Origin: Alphaproteobacteria bacterium
Lineage (GTDB): Bacteria > Pseudomonadota > Alphaproteobacteria > UBA8366
NCBI GenBank assembly: GCA_009377445.1
Contig: WHUA01000017.1
Coordinates: 1 to 64,000 of the forward strand
DNA: 64,000 nt
Reading direction: 5' to 3'
The notes below the pieces were generated by a model. It did not search any database, was not told where the DNA came from, and worked only from the letters and a program-made list of their open reading frames with translations. The number at the start of each line of letters is the position of its first letter. The first letter of the stretch is position 1. The position numbers and the translations under genes were made by a program. Of this stretch, positions 1 through 12,129 are shown in pieces.

Positions 1-1
1 C

Positions 2-124
2 CTGCGGAAGGCCGACGAGCGCTCCGTCGAAGCAACCTGGCGCCGCATCGGCTCCTTGCTCGACCACTTCACACCGGCCGAATGCGCAAACTACCTCATG
101 AACGCCGGATATGCGTCAATCTGA
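2..124 (+). CDS. IS630-family transposase, C-terminal end only (partial)
   Basis: The window opens inside an open frame of 40 codons ending in TGA. The residues resemble the conserved C-terminus of IS630-type DDE transposases, with a regular Trp-Ile-Gly helix, then FTPAECANYL and an NAGY ending. The catalytic DDE core lies before the window, so I cannot say whether the element is intact. It ends about 70 bases before the stop of the opposing mlaA gene, and no terminal inverted repeat could be assigned from one side alone. The family call rests on this short tail. Confidence 0.6.
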   Translation: MRKADERSVEATWRRIGSLLDHFTPAECANYLMNAGYASI

Positions 125-191
125 ATGGATCATGCTCTAGGAAATCGAACGGCCGGCCGCCTGAGATGCCGGGCGGCCGTTAGCCTCGGTC

Positions 192-1022
192 TCAGCGCGT
201 GGTGGCGCTCGACCGCTGCCGCTGGATGCTATCGTCGCGTTCGAAGGAAATCTCGGGAATCGGCACGGGCTCGCCGGAGCCGCCATTGCGGATGTCGTCG
301 CGCCGTTTCTGGGTGTAGAGGCTCCGGACCGTCGCGTAGAAATCGAGCGAAGTCCTTTCGAGCTCTTCCAGCTCGCCCAGGATCCTGGAGCGATTGTCGA
401 TGGCGGTGGCGCCCAAACGCGTGCCGCTGAAAAGATAGGAATTCGTATCCGACGTGTGGTTCGACACGATATAGGGCGCCGGGTCTGCAACCGTGTCGAC
501 GCCCCTGCCGACCGCATCGCGGATGTTGGACGGGCCGAGAAGCGGCAGCATCAGGTATGGGCCGCTCGGAACGCCCCAAACCGCGAGCGTCTGGCCGAAA
601 TCTTCATCGAGCGGCGGAGCTTTCTCGCCGGCAATGTCCAGAATGCCGAAGCCTGCCACAAGATTCACGGTGAAACGGCCTGCGGTATGCATGAAGCGAT
701 CGATGTCGCCCTGCAGCAGTTCGTTCATCATGACGACCGGGGTGTTCAGGAGTTCGAGAACGTTGCGGACGGGCACGCGGAACGCTTCAGGCACATAGTC
801 GACGTAGAACCGCGTCACCGGCCGAAGGATCGTACGGTCGAGAAACATGTTGAATTCGAAAAAGACGCGATTGATCGGCTCGATAGGATCCGAGATGTCT
901 TCGATCGTATCACCGGCCGTCTTCGGGGTGCCAGCGCAACCGGCGAGAACCGCCACGACCAGCATCGCGGAGGCAAACGGCTTGAGGCGTAACCATAAAT
1001 CAGTGCCCAGCAACTTCACCAC
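192..1022 (-). CDS. mlaA: MlaA/VacJ-family outer-membrane lipoprotein
   Basis: The protein has 276 residues and starts at GTG. An N-terminal hydrophobic signal ends in a lipobox (LAGC, lipid-modified Cys at residue 29). The body carries the MlaA signature: a DPIEPINR-type segment followed by the FNMFLDRTILRP stretch, then a conserved central region with GPSNIRDAVGRGVD. MlaA forms a doughnut in the outer membrane and passes mislocalised phospholipids to MlaC for return to the inner membrane. The other mla genes are not in this window. It is transcribed away from the metF-metH operon, across a 428-base gap. The long polar C-terminus may be disordered. Confidence 0.9.
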   Translation of the reverse strand: MVKLLGTDLWLRLKPFASAMLVVAVLAGCAGTPKTAGDTIEDISDPIEPINRVFFEFNMFLDRTILRPVTRFYVDYVPEAFRVPVRNVLELLNTPVVMMNELLQGDIDRFMHTAGRFTVNLVAGFGILDIAGEKAPPLDEDFGQTLAVWGVPSGPYLMLPLLGPSNIRDAVGRGVDTVADPAPYIVSNHTSDTNSYLFSGTRLGATAIDNRSRILGELEELERTSLDFYATVRSLYTQKRRDDIRNGGSGEPVPIPEISFERDDSIQRQRSSATTR

Positions 1023-1380
1023 CCCATGTCATAGCCCGGTGCGCCGAATGCGTTGGCGCCCGTCATGGCAGCTCGCCGCACAGGCAGTTCGCCTCATAAA
1101 TTGATCCGCCCACGCACGCCATTGCGTCTGACGGATCCGGTCTTCTTGCTGTGCTCGACGTCACGCACATGAATTTTAACGTATCAGGTTCGTAACACAG
1201 CAACTGTTAAAAAACCATATGGGACAAATCCCGGCACGGATAGTTCTCCGTCCGGGTGTTGCAGATACGTCTCTCGGGAGCGGCCGTCGGAACCGGGCAA
1301 CCGGCGCGGCGGCCGGGGGCGGGGAATCCATGATCGCCGGCGTGACGGTTCTCCGATTGCCCGGCGGGTCGAATTTATGC

Positions 1381-1419
1381 TTTACAAAATAAGGATATCC
1401 TTATATATGAACTTATAAT
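1381..1419 (+). promoter_or_regulatory. Promoter of the arsR-metF-metH operon
   Basis: TTTACA at 1381-1386 is followed after 17 bases by TATATG at 1404-1409. A better -10 match, TATAAT at 1414-1419, lies ten bases further on but has no good -35 partner at 17 bases. The palindrome at 1389-1404 fills the spacer of the first pair, so bound regulator would block polymerase in either case. Confidence 0.45.
1389..1404. promoter_or_regulatory. Perfect 16-bp palindromic operator, probable site of the ArsR/SahR-like regulator
   Basis: ATAAGGATATCCTTAT is an exact palindrome lying 46 bases before the start of the ArsR-methyltransferase gene, inside its promoter. ArsR-family dimers bind palindromes of this kind. 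SahR, an ArsR-family regulator of the methionine/SAH cycle in Proteobacteria, is the closest known precedent for such a regulator next to metF and metH. That this is the regulator's own site is inferred from position and symmetry. Confidence 0.6.
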
Positions 1420-1450
1420 TTCGAGCGCTCTTGTTGCTCAGGGCGGATTT

Positions 1451-2434
1451 ATGCCGATGGATCAATTGCTTCAGGGATTGCGAGCGGCGGCGGAGCCGAC
1501 CAGGCTTCGGATTTTAGCGCTTTGCGCCCGCAACGAGCTGACCGTCAGCGACCTCACGACGATCCTGCGCCAGAGCCAGCCGCGCGTTTCCCGGCATCTG
1601 AAGGTGCTGGTCGAAGCCGGGCTGCTGCAACGGTTGCGCGAGGGGACCTGGGCCTTCTACCGGCTGTCGGATACGGGCGAGGCGGCTACGCTTGCCCGCG
1701 GCCTCGTGGGTTTCGTGCCGGCGGAAAACGATATCGTCGCGCGGGATCTGGAGCGGCTCGAATCGGTGAAGAAGGTGCGCGCCGACGTCGCCTCCGCCTT
1801 TTTTCGGCGCAATGCCGGCCAGTGGGACGGCATCCGCAAGCTCTACATCGATGACGAAGAGGTGGAGCGCGCGCTGTTGACGCTTCTGCCCCGGCGGGAA
1901 GTGCGCGGCCTGCTGGATATCGGCACGGGGACGGGTCGCATTCTGGAAGTCTTCGGCAAGGATATCCGCCGCGGCGTCGGTGTCGACCTGTCGCGGGAGA
2001 TGCTGACGGTCGCACGCGTCAATCTCGACAAGCGTGGGCTGCTGAACTGCCACGTCCGCCATGGCGACATGAACCAGTTGCCGCTGACCTACGAAACCTT
2101 CGACGCCGTGACCTTCCATCTCGTTTTGCACTATGCGGAGGACCCCGCGGCGGCCGTAAAGGAAGCCGCCCGTTTCCTGGAGCCGGGCGGCCGGCTCGTC
2201 GTGATCGATTTCGCCCCGCACGAGGAGCAGAGCCTGCGGACCGAGCACGCGCATTGCTGGCTCGGCTTCGACGACCGCGAGGTCGAAGCGTGGTTCCGTG
2301 CCGCCGGGCTTTCGGCGGGGCGGACGATCCGTTTGCCGGGCAAGCCGCTGACCGTATGCCTCTGGACCGCGGCGCGCGACGCCGCGGCGCCGGCGCGCGG
2401 CGCTCAGACGCTCGAGCTCGAAGCGCGGACCTGA
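1451..2434 (+). CDS. ArsR-family regulator fused to a SAM-dependent methyltransferase domain (SahR-like)
   Basis: The protein has 327 residues. Residues 1-95 form an ArsR winged helix (AAAEPTRLRILAL, recognition helix SQPRVSRHLKVL). From about residue 130 a Rossmann methyltransferase begins, with motif I DIGTGTG at 156-162 and a post-motif LEPGGRLVVIDF strand. The gene is followed after only five bases by metF, and then by metH. This arrangement suggests a sensor of S-adenosylhomocysteine or SAM that represses the methionine cycle, as known for SahR. The methyltransferase fold may serve as the ligand pocket rather than as an enzyme. A second ATG (codon 3) is a possible start. Which ligand it senses cannot be read from the sequence. 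Confidence 0.85.
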   Translation: MPMDQLLQGLRAAAEPTRLRILALCARNELTVSDLTTILRQSQPRVSRHLKVLVEAGLLQRLREGTWAFYRLSDTGEAATLARGLVGFVPAENDIVARDLERLESVKKVRADVASAFFRRNAGQWDGIRKLYIDDEEVERALLTLLPRREVRGLLDIGTGTGRILEVFGKDIRRGVGVDLSREMLTVARVNLDKRGLLNCHVRHGDMNQLPLTYETFDAVTFHLVLHYAEDPAAAVKEAARFLEPGGRLVVIDFAPHEEQSLRTEHAHCWLGFDDREVEAWFRAAGLSAGRTIRLPGKPLTVCLWTAARDAAAPARGAQTLELEART

Positions 2435-2439
2435 GCGTC

Positions 2440-3306
2440 ATGGCCAATACGCCCGAAGTGAGCTTCGAATTCTTTCCGCCGCAGGATGTCGCGTCGGAGG
2501 ACCGGCTTTGGCAGGTGATCGAATCGCTCGCGCCGCTCGCCCCGTCATTCTTCTCGGTAACCTATGGCGCCGGCGGCTCGACGCGCGAGCGGACGGACCG
2601 GATCGTCCGCCGCATCCACACGGAAACCACGGTGTCGCCGGCGGCGCATCTCACTTGCGTCGGCGCTTCGCGCGACGATGTCGACAGGCTGGCGCGCTCA
2701 TGGTGGGAATTCGGCATCCGCCAGATCGTCGCCTTGCGAGGCGACGCGCCGAAGGGGCAAGGTCCCTACGCCCCCCATCCGGACGGGTACGAGAATGCCG
2801 CCGCCCTTGTCGAAGGATTGCGGAAGATCGCCGATTTCGACATCTCCGTGGCGGCGTACCCCGAATGCCATCCCGACTCGCCTTCGCTCGAGGCGGACAT
2901 AGACAATCTGAAGCGGAAGATCGACAACGGCGCCAAGCGCGCGATCACGCAGTACTTCTTCGAGAACGACGGCTTTCTGCGCTTTCGTGATCGCGTCGCC
3001 GCGGCAGGCATCGCCGTGCCGCTGGTGCCGGGCATTCTGCCGGTGACGAACTTCGCCAGGGTCCTGCAGTTCAGCCAGCAATGCGGGACTTCCGTCCCGG
3101 CGCGAATGGCCGAATTGTTCGATGGCCTCGATGGCGATCCGGAGACGCGGAACCTGATCGCCGGAACCGTTGCCGTGGAGCAGTGCGAAGGCCTGTCGCG
3201 CGAAGGTGTCGAGCATTTCCATTTCTACACGCTCAATCGGGCAGCGCTCACGAAGGCGATCTGCTGGCGCCTCGGCGTCCGCCCGCGGGCGGAAAACGCC
3301 GCCTGA
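2440..3306 (+). CDS. metF: Methylenetetrahydrofolate reductase
   Basis: MetF reduces 5,10-methylene-THF to 5-methyl-THF with an FAD cofactor, supplying the methyl group used by MetH next door. The 288-residue length fits the family. The start ATG at 2440 puts the conserved SFEFFPP motif, with its catalytic Glu, at residues 8-14. The frame stays open further upstream into the regulator gene, but that stretch has no MetF similarity. Other family segments seen are VTYGAGGSTRERT, AHLTCVGASRD and the ALRGDAPKG loop. It lies five bases after the regulator and 13 bases before metH, so one transcript is likely. Confidence 0.95.
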   Translation: MANTPEVSFEFFPPQDVASEDRLWQVIESLAPLAPSFFSVTYGAGGSTRERTDRIVRRIHTETTVSPAAHLTCVGASRDDVDRLARSWWEFGIRQIVALRGDAPKGQGPYAPHPDGYENAAALVEGLRKIADFDISVAAYPECHPDSPSLEADIDNLKRKIDNGAKRAITQYFFENDGFLRFRDRVAAAGIAVPLVPGILPVTNFARVLQFSQQCGTSVPARMAELFDGLDGDPETRNLIAGTVAVEQCEGLSREGVEHFHFYTLNRAALTKAICWRLGVRPRAENAA

Positions 3307-3319
3307 CAGGAATAATACG

Positions 3320-7024
<3,705 letters not shown>

Positions 7025-7031
7025 GAGGACA

Positions 7032-7100
7032 ATGCGCTTGCGCCGGCCGCTGGGTTCGCGTATCGGGGAAATCCCGCCGATCGTGCCGACCAGCCTATAA
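7032..7100 (+). CDS. Possible 22-residue small ORF after metH
   Basis: An ATG lies seven bases after the metH stop, preceded by a good Shine-Dalgarno match (GAGAGGA at 7023-7029, overlapping the metH stop). The frame runs 22 codons to TAA and ends ten bases before the thioesterase gene. The peptide is basic at the start and Pro-rich at the end, with no recognisable domain. It may be only a leader that couples metH translation to the next gene. Confidence 0.2.
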   Translation: MRLRRPLGSRIGEIPPIVPTSL

Positions 7101-7110
7101 GGTTTCCGCC

Positions 7111-7593
7111 ATGCCGATACCTGCGCCTCTCGCGATCCATACGTCGACCGTGTTGCCGGAGTGGATCGACTACAACGGCCACATGAACGTCGCCTACTAC
7201 GTGCTCGCGTTCGATCACGTCACCGACGCCTTCCTCGACTACATCGGCCTCGACCACGACTACAAGGCCAAGGCCAACGTCACGACCTTCGTCGCCGACA
7301 TGAACGTGACCTACATCCGCGAGGTGGTCGAAGGCGACCCGCTCAGGTTCACCACGCAGCTATTGGAATCCGACGACCGCAAGTTCCGGTACTTCCACAG
7401 CATGTACCATGCGGAGCAAGGTTATCTGGCGGCGACCAACGAGCTGCTGTCGCTGCATATCGACCTTACGGTCCGCCGTGTCGGTCCGATGAGCCGGCCC
7501 ATCCTGGAGCGGCTGCGGCAGGTGCAGGATGCGCATGCGTCCCTGCCTCCGCCGCGGGGCGCCGGGCGGGTCCTTGGCATGCGCCGTGGCTGA
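7111..7593 (+). CDS. Hot-dog-fold acyl-CoA thioesterase (4HBT / betainyl-CoA thioesterase-like)
   Basis: The 160-residue protein opens with the classic hot-dog thioesterase motif: WIDYNGHMN with Asp20 and the HMN helix start (residues 24-26). An ADMNVTYIREV strand then matches the 4-hydroxybenzoyl-CoA thioesterase family. The pattern also resembles the thioesterase found with or fused to L-carnitine dehydrogenases, so betainyl-CoA is one possible substrate. The start at 7111 is the only ATG that keeps the motif near the N-terminus; the open frame upstream is a shadow of metH. It lies 86 bases after metH and may be read through from it. The true substrate is unknown. Confidence 0.8.
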   Translation: MPIPAPLAIHTSTVLPEWIDYNGHMNVAYYVLAFDHVTDAFLDYIGLDHDYKAKANVTTFVADMNVTYIREVVEGDPLRFTTQLLESDDRKFRYFHSMYHAEQGYLAATNELLSLHIDLTVRRVGPMSRPILERLRQVQDAHASLPPPRGAGRVLGMRRG

Positions 7594-7724
7594 TCCGCCG
7601 TCGGGGCTTTAACTGACTGAAACTACGGCAATTAAATCTTTGTTAAGCAAGATCGTCTAGAAAGAGGTCCTGTGGGAATTCCAACCGCCCGGCTACAGGC
7701 GATGGCTGGAATTAGAGGGCTGCA

Positions 7725-8771
7725 GTGACAGTTGCAGATGATCTGACCACCGCGGCGGAACATTCGTCTGCGGCAATGCGGTTGATGGAAGCGCACGGCC
7801 TGCCGGCGACTCCGCAGAACTTTGCCTTATGGTATGCCTATGCCAGCAAGAGCGACCCGCGGCTGGCCAAGGTTCTGGACGGCCTTCTCGCTCGCCCGGA
7901 ACTGCTCGTAGCGTCCACACTCAGCGAGCTCCACGAGCAATTCGTCGGACAACAGCAGCGCGACCTGGCCCTCTTCGAAGCCGGACACGACCTGACGGGG
8001 ATGCTCGACGACGTCCTCAGCGCGGTCAGCCAGGCCAATGACGACGCGGAACTGTTCAGCACCGCTCTCGCCGAGGGCGCCGGTTCGCTTGCCGGCCTGA
8101 CCGATCCAAAGGCGATCGGGCGGGTCGTCAAGGCGCTCGCCGAAAATACGCAGCAGATGATCAAGCAGAACGCGGCGCTGCAGGAGAAACTCGAGGTCTC
8201 CTCGCAGGAAGTGGCCACGCTCAAGGAGAGCTTGGTCGACGTCCAGAAAGAGGCGATGACCGATGGCCTCACCGGAATCGCCAATCGCAAGTGCTTCGAC
8301 TTGACGCTCCGCCAGGAAATCGAATCCGCGACGAAGAGTCCGGCGCCGCTTTGCCTTATCCTCACCGACATCGATCATTTCAAGAGATTCAACGATACGC
8401 ACGGTCACCAGACCGGCGACCAGGTGCTGCGCTTCGTCGCCACCATGCTGCAGCGCACCGTGAAGGCCGTCGATACCGCCGCCCGTTACGGCGGCGAAGA
8501 GTTCGCGGTGATCTTGCCCAACACGGAGCTGGATGCGGCGTTTGCCTTGGCCGAGTCCGTGCGGTCGATGGTTGCGGGCAAGCATCTGCGAAAAAAGCAG
8601 ACCGGCGCCGATATCGGCAACATTACATTGTCGCTCGGCGTGTCCAAGTATCGCTCCGGCGAGCCGATCGCCGCCCTCGTGAAGCGCGCCGACGACGGTC
8701 TGTACCAGGCGAAGCGGTCCGGCCGGAATCGCGCCATTGCCGAAACCGAGCTCGACGCCGTCGCCGACTGA
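7725..8771 (+). CDS. GGDEF diguanylate cyclase with a degenerate inhibitory site
   Basis: The protein has 348 residues and starts at GTG with an AGAGG ribosome site. The C-terminal half is a GGDEF domain: TDGLTGIANRK near residues 183-193, the DIDHFKRFND metal site, and an intact active loop RYGGEEF (GGEEF 256-260). It should make cyclic-di-GMP from two GTP. The usual product-inhibition site RxxD, five residues before the loop, reads KAVD (Lys247-Asp250), so feedback may be weak. The N-terminal 150 residues are helical, begin with a conserved-looking HGLPATPQNFALWYAY segment, and show no transmembrane helix; they probably sense a cytoplasmic signal or mediate dimerisation. No phosphodiesterase gene is nearby. 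Confidence 0.9.
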   Translation: MTVADDLTTAAEHSSAAMRLMEAHGLPATPQNFALWYAYASKSDPRLAKVLDGLLARPELLVASTLSELHEQFVGQQQRDLALFEAGHDLTGMLDDVLSAVSQANDDAELFSTALAEGAGSLAGLTDPKAIGRVVKALAENTQQMIKQNAALQEKLEVSSQEVATLKESLVDVQKEAMTDGLTGIANRKCFDLTLRQEIESATKSPAPLCLILTDIDHFKRFNDTHGHQTGDQVLRFVATMLQRTVKAVDTAARYGGEEFAVILPNTELDAAFALAESVRSMVAGKHLRKKQTGADIGNITLSLGVSKYRSGEPIAALVKRADDGLYQAKRSGRNRAIAETELDAVAD

Positions 8772-8776
8772 ATCCT

Positions 8777-8797
8777 GCCCTGCCGGCGAGGCAGGGC
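8777..8797 (+). terminator. GC-rich hairpin after the diguanylate cyclase
   Basis: An 8-bp perfect stem (GCCCTGCC / GGCAGGGC) with a 5-base loop starts six bases after the stop. No T-run follows, so it is at best a weak terminator or a transcript-stabilising hairpin. Confidence 0.35.
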
Positions 8798-8902
8798 GCG
8801 GCATCCTTCGACATTCGAACAGCGGTGTGAGACGGCACGTGCAGGCCGCTAGTAGGTCCCGGCGAGCGCCTTGAATCGCCGCGTCCATGGTATAGTTTCG
8901 CC

Positions 8903-11182
8903 GTGATGAGCGATCCGTTGGACGACCTGACAGCGCCACCTGGCGAGCCACCGAGCCATGCGGCGGCGCCTTACCTCCGCGATCTCAATCCGGTGCAGCG
9001 CGAGGCCGTGGAGGCGCTCGACGGTCCGGTCCTCGTGCTCGCCGGGGCCGGCACGGGGAAGACGCGCGTGCTGACGACGCGGCTCGCCCATCTGCTGTTC
9101 ACCCGGCGCGCCCGCCCCTATCAGATTCTGGCGGTGACCTTCACCAACAAGGCCGCCCGCGAGATGAAAGACCGCGTCGAGCGACTCGTCGGCGGCGTCG
9201 CCGACGGCATCTGGCTCGGCACCTTCCATTCGCTCGGCGCACGCTTCCTGCGCCGCCATGCGGAGCTGGTCGGGCTCCGGTCCAATTTCACGATCCTCGA
9301 CACCGACGACCAGATCCGGTTGTTGCGCCAGATTCTGGAGGCCGAGCACATCGACGAGAAGCGCTGGCCGGCGCGCATGCTGATCTCGGTGATCCAACGC
9401 TGGAAGGACAAGGGCATGACGCCCGATAAGGTCAGGGCGGGCGACGCTGGGGAGCTCGCCAACGGCCGGCTGATCGAGATCTATCGCCAGTATCAGGAGC
9501 GGCTGTCCGTCCTCAATGCCGCCGACTTCGGCGACTTGCTGTTGCTCTGTCTCGAGCTGTTCCTCAAGAATCCCGACGTTCTCGCCGAGTACCAGCGACT
9601 CTTTCACTACATTCTCGTCGACGAATATCAGGACACGAACGTGGCGCAGTATCTCTGGCTCCGGCTGCTCGCCCAGGGACACAAGAACATCTGCTGCGTC
9701 GGCGACGACGACCAGTCGATCTACGGCTGGCGCGGCGCCGAGGTCGACAACATCCTGCGCTTCGAAAAGGACTTTCCCGGAGCCAAGGTCATCCGGCTCG
9801 AACAGAACTACCGGTCGACGCCGCACATTCTCGCCGCGGCCTCCGGCCTGATCGCGTGCAACGAGGGGCGGCTCGGTAAGACACTCTGGACCGACCGCAC
9901 GGAGGGCGAGCCGCTGACCGTGCGCGGCGTGTGGGACGGCGAAGAAGAAGCCCGCATCGTCGGCGACGAGATAGAGGCGCTTCAGCGCAAGGGGCACAAG
10001 CTCGACGAGATCGCGATCCTGGTGCGGGCGGGCTTCCAGACGCGCGAATTCGAAGAGCGGTTCATTACCTTGGGCCTGCCCTACCGGGTGATCGGAGGCC
10101 CGCGCTTCTACGAGCGCGAGGAAATCCGCGACGCCATCGCCTACCTGCGCGTGATCCACCAGCAGGACGACGACCTCGCGCTGGAGCGGATCGTCAACAA
10201 GCCGGCGCGCGGCGTTGGCCAGGCCTCGCTGCAGGCGGTCCATGCGCTGGCGCGCGCACAGGGCATCCCGCTCTACATTGCGGCGATCAAGCTGGTCCAG
10301 TCGGACGAGCTGCGGCCCGCGGCGCGGCGCAGCCTCGGCGCCATTCTGAACGATTTCGAGCGCTGGCGCGGCCTTGCCGAGGCGGCGTCCCATGTGGAGC
10401 TCGCCAAGACGGTTCTCGATGAGTCGGGCTACACCGCGTTTTGGCAGAACAGCAAGAAGCCGGAAGCGCCCGGCAAGCTGGAAAACCTCAAGGAGCTGGT
10501 CACCGCGCTCGAGGATTTCGAGAATCTCGCAGGCTTCCTCGAGCATGTCAGCCTGGTGATGGAGAATGCCGAGAATTCGGGCGATGACATGGTCAGCCTG
10601 ATGACGCTGCACAGCGCGAAGGGCCTCGAATTCGACACCGTCTTCCTGCCGGGCTGGGAGGAAGGGCTGTTCCCGCATCAGCGGTCGATGGATGAGAACG
10701 GCGTCGCCGGGCTGGAGGAAGAGCGCCGCCTCGCCTATGTCGGCCTGACGCGCGCGCGGCAGCGGGTAATGATCAGCTTCGCCGCCAACCGGCGGATCTA
10801 CAATCAATGGCAAAGCGCCATCCCGTCGCGATTCGTGGAAGAACTGCCGCCGGAGCAGGTCTCCGTCGAGAGCGACCGCGGGCTCTATCCCGGGGCAATC
10901 GATTCATCTTTCCAGGCGTCCGGCGGCGCGGCCGCCGGGTCGCCGGCGCGCGGCGGGCCCGGATGGCAGCGCCTGCAATCGCGCGGCCTCGGCGCGCGGC
11001 TGATCGAGGCCGAGCCGGAAGCCCTGCACGGTTCCGGCGCCGGGTTCGCCCGGGGCGACCGGTGCTTCCATCAGAAATTCGGCATGGGCCTGATCCGCAT
11101 CGTGGAAGGCGACCACCTGACGATCGAATTCGACAACGCGGGCACCAAGAAGGTCGTCGCCGCTTTCGTCGAAAAGACCTGA
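8903..11182 (+). CDS. UvrD/PcrA-type ATP-dependent DNA helicase
   Basis: This is a superfamily 1A 3'-5' helicase of 759 residues. Visible motifs are LNPVQREAVEAL (Q motif), the Walker A loop AGAGTGKT near residues 47-54, VTFTNKAAREM (motif Ia), VDEYQDTN (motif II), GDDDQSIYGWRGA (motif III), QNYRST (IV), LMTLHSAKGLEF (V) and VGLTRAR (VI). UvrD/PcrA enzymes act in excision repair, mismatch repair and removal of RNA polymerase or RecA. GTG 8903 and ATG 8906 are adjacent possible starts. The C-terminal 100 residues are Gly/Ala-rich and end in the GVGLI-like Tudor region, here GMGLIRIVEG. prmA follows after four bases. Confidence 0.92.
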   Translation: MMSDPLDDLTAPPGEPPSHAAAPYLRDLNPVQREAVEALDGPVLVLAGAGTGKTRVLTTRLAHLLFTRRARPYQILAVTFTNKAAREMKDRVERLVGGVADGIWLGTFHSLGARFLRRHAELVGLRSNFTILDTDDQIRLLRQILEAEHIDEKRWPARMLISVIQRWKDKGMTPDKVRAGDAGELANGRLIEIYRQYQERLSVLNAADFGDLLLLCLELFLKNPDVLAEYQRLFHYILVDEYQDTNVAQYLWLRLLAQGHKNICCVGDDDQSIYGWRGAEVDNILRFEKDFPGAKVIRLEQNYRSTPHILAAASGLIACNEGRLGKTLWTDRTEGEPLTVRGVWDGEEEARIVGDEIEALQRKGHKLDEIAILVRAGFQTREFEERFITLGLPYRVIGGPRFYEREEIRDAIAYLRVIHQQDDDLALERIVNKPARGVGQASLQAVHALARAQGIPLYIAAIKLVQSDELRPAARRSLGAILNDFERWRGLAEAASHVELAKTVLDESGYTAFWQNSKKPEAPGKLENLKELVTALEDFENLAGFLEHVSLVMENAENSGDDMVSLMTLHSAKGLEFDTVFLPGWEEGLFPHQRSMDENGVAGLEEERRLAYVGLTRARQRVMISFAANRRIYNQWQSAIPSRFVEELPPEQVSVESDRGLYPGAIDSSFQASGGAAAGSPARGGPGWQRLQSRGLGARLIEAEPEALHGSGAGFARGDRCFHQKFGMGLIRIVEGDHLTIEFDNAGTKKVVAAFVEKT

Positions 11183-11186
11183 CGCA

Positions 11187-12065
11187 ATGACGCTGCCTGC
11201 CGCAGGCTGGAAGATCCAGTTACAGGCGCCGGCAGCGGCCGTCGACCTTTTTGCCAGCGCGCTGGAGCCCTTCTCCCTGGCCGTGGCCTCATTCGGCGAC
11301 ACGCCGGACGGCCTCTGGACGGTCGAAGCCTACGCCGCAGACCGGCCGGACCAGGCGCTGCTCGCCGCGTCGTTGCTCGTTGCCGCCGCGGCTGCGGGGA
11401 TAGACGCGCCGCCGCTCGGCTGCGAGCCGCTGCCGCAAAAAGACTGGCTCGCGGAAAACCTCGAATCGTTCCAGCCGGTCCGCGTCGGGCGCTACTTCGT
11501 TCATCCCTCGCATCACGCGGGGCCGCTGCCCGCCGGCTCGATTGCGGTCGAAATCGATGCGGCGACCGCTTTCGGCACGGGCGGGCATGGCAGCACCTGT
11601 GGCTGCCTGTCCGCGATCGACAGGCTGGCCCCGGCCTTGCGAAACGGCCCGGCGCTCGATCTCGGGTGCGGCTCCGGCATTCTCGCCATCGCGATCGCAA
11701 AGCTCGGGTGCCGGCGGGTCATTGCCGCCGACATCGATCCCGAGGCCGTGCGCGTCTGCCGGGAGAATTTGCGTATCAATGCCGTCGCGGGGCGCGTCCA
11801 GGCCGTCCGGGCTGCCGGTCTCGGTACCCGGAACATCCGCGCCGAGGAAGGATTCCGCCTGATCGTCGCCAATATCCTGGCCCGGCCGCTCATGGTGCTG
11901 GCGCGCGATATCGCCGGCAACCTGCGCGAGGACGGCTGCGTGATCCTGTCGGGGTTGCTCGCCGCCCAGGAGCCGATGGTGCTCGGCGCCTATCGCCGCT
12001 GCGGACTGGTCCTGGACGGCCGGATAACGATCGACGGCTGGCGTACGCTGATCCTGCGCCGCTAA
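11187..12065 (+). CDS. prmA: Ribosomal protein L11 methyltransferase
   Basis: PrmA trimethylates lysines of ribosomal protein L11. The 292-residue length fits. Diagnostic motifs are ATAFGTGGHGSTCGCL before the methyltransferase core, motif I LDLGCGSGILAIAIAKLG, the acidic AADIDPEAV turn, and the catalytic-region segment IVANILARPL. An N-terminal substrate-recognition domain occupies roughly the first 90 residues. It starts four bases after the helicase stop, so the two genes are probably cotranscribed, an arrangement I read as gene order rather than functional coupling. Confidence 0.93.
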   Translation: MTLPAAGWKIQLQAPAAAVDLFASALEPFSLAVASFGDTPDGLWTVEAYAADRPDQALLAASLLVAAAAAGIDAPPLGCEPLPQKDWLAENLESFQPVRVGRYFVHPSHHAGPLPAGSIAVEIDAATAFGTGGHGSTCGCLSAIDRLAPALRNGPALDLGCGSGILAIAIAKLGCRRVIAADIDPEAVRVCRENLRINAVAGRVQAVRAAGLGTRNIRAEEGFRLIVANILARPLMVLARDIAGNLREDGCVILSGLLAAQEPMVLGAYRRCGLVLDGRITIDGWRTLILRR

Positions 12066-12129
12066 GATCGGCGGCGCTTGCTTCGTGCGGGACTGCGACT
12101 ATCTTACAAGAGCTTTCAACGGGGTATCG

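Larger units (their letters stand above)
1023..1450. other. 428-base divergent intergenic region (mlaA / arsR-metF-metH)
   Basis: No gene is supported here. The right end holds the palindromic operator and promoter elements annotated separately. A loose inverted repeat with 7-base arms lies at 1174-1180 and 1206-1212, separated by 25 bases, and its role is unknown. I looked for a SAM or cobalamin riboswitch ahead of the methionine genes and did not recognise one. Confidence 0.5.

Noticed and set aside
1023..1380. Possible SAM or cobalamin riboswitch ahead of the methionine operon
   Set aside because: I could not find conserved riboswitch cores; the palindrome and the regulator gene explain control better. 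A covariance-model scan would settle it.
8849..10813. 654-codon open frame opposite the helicase gene
   Set aside because: Antisense shadow of the UvrD/PcrA gene, whose motifs are all intact on the plus strand.
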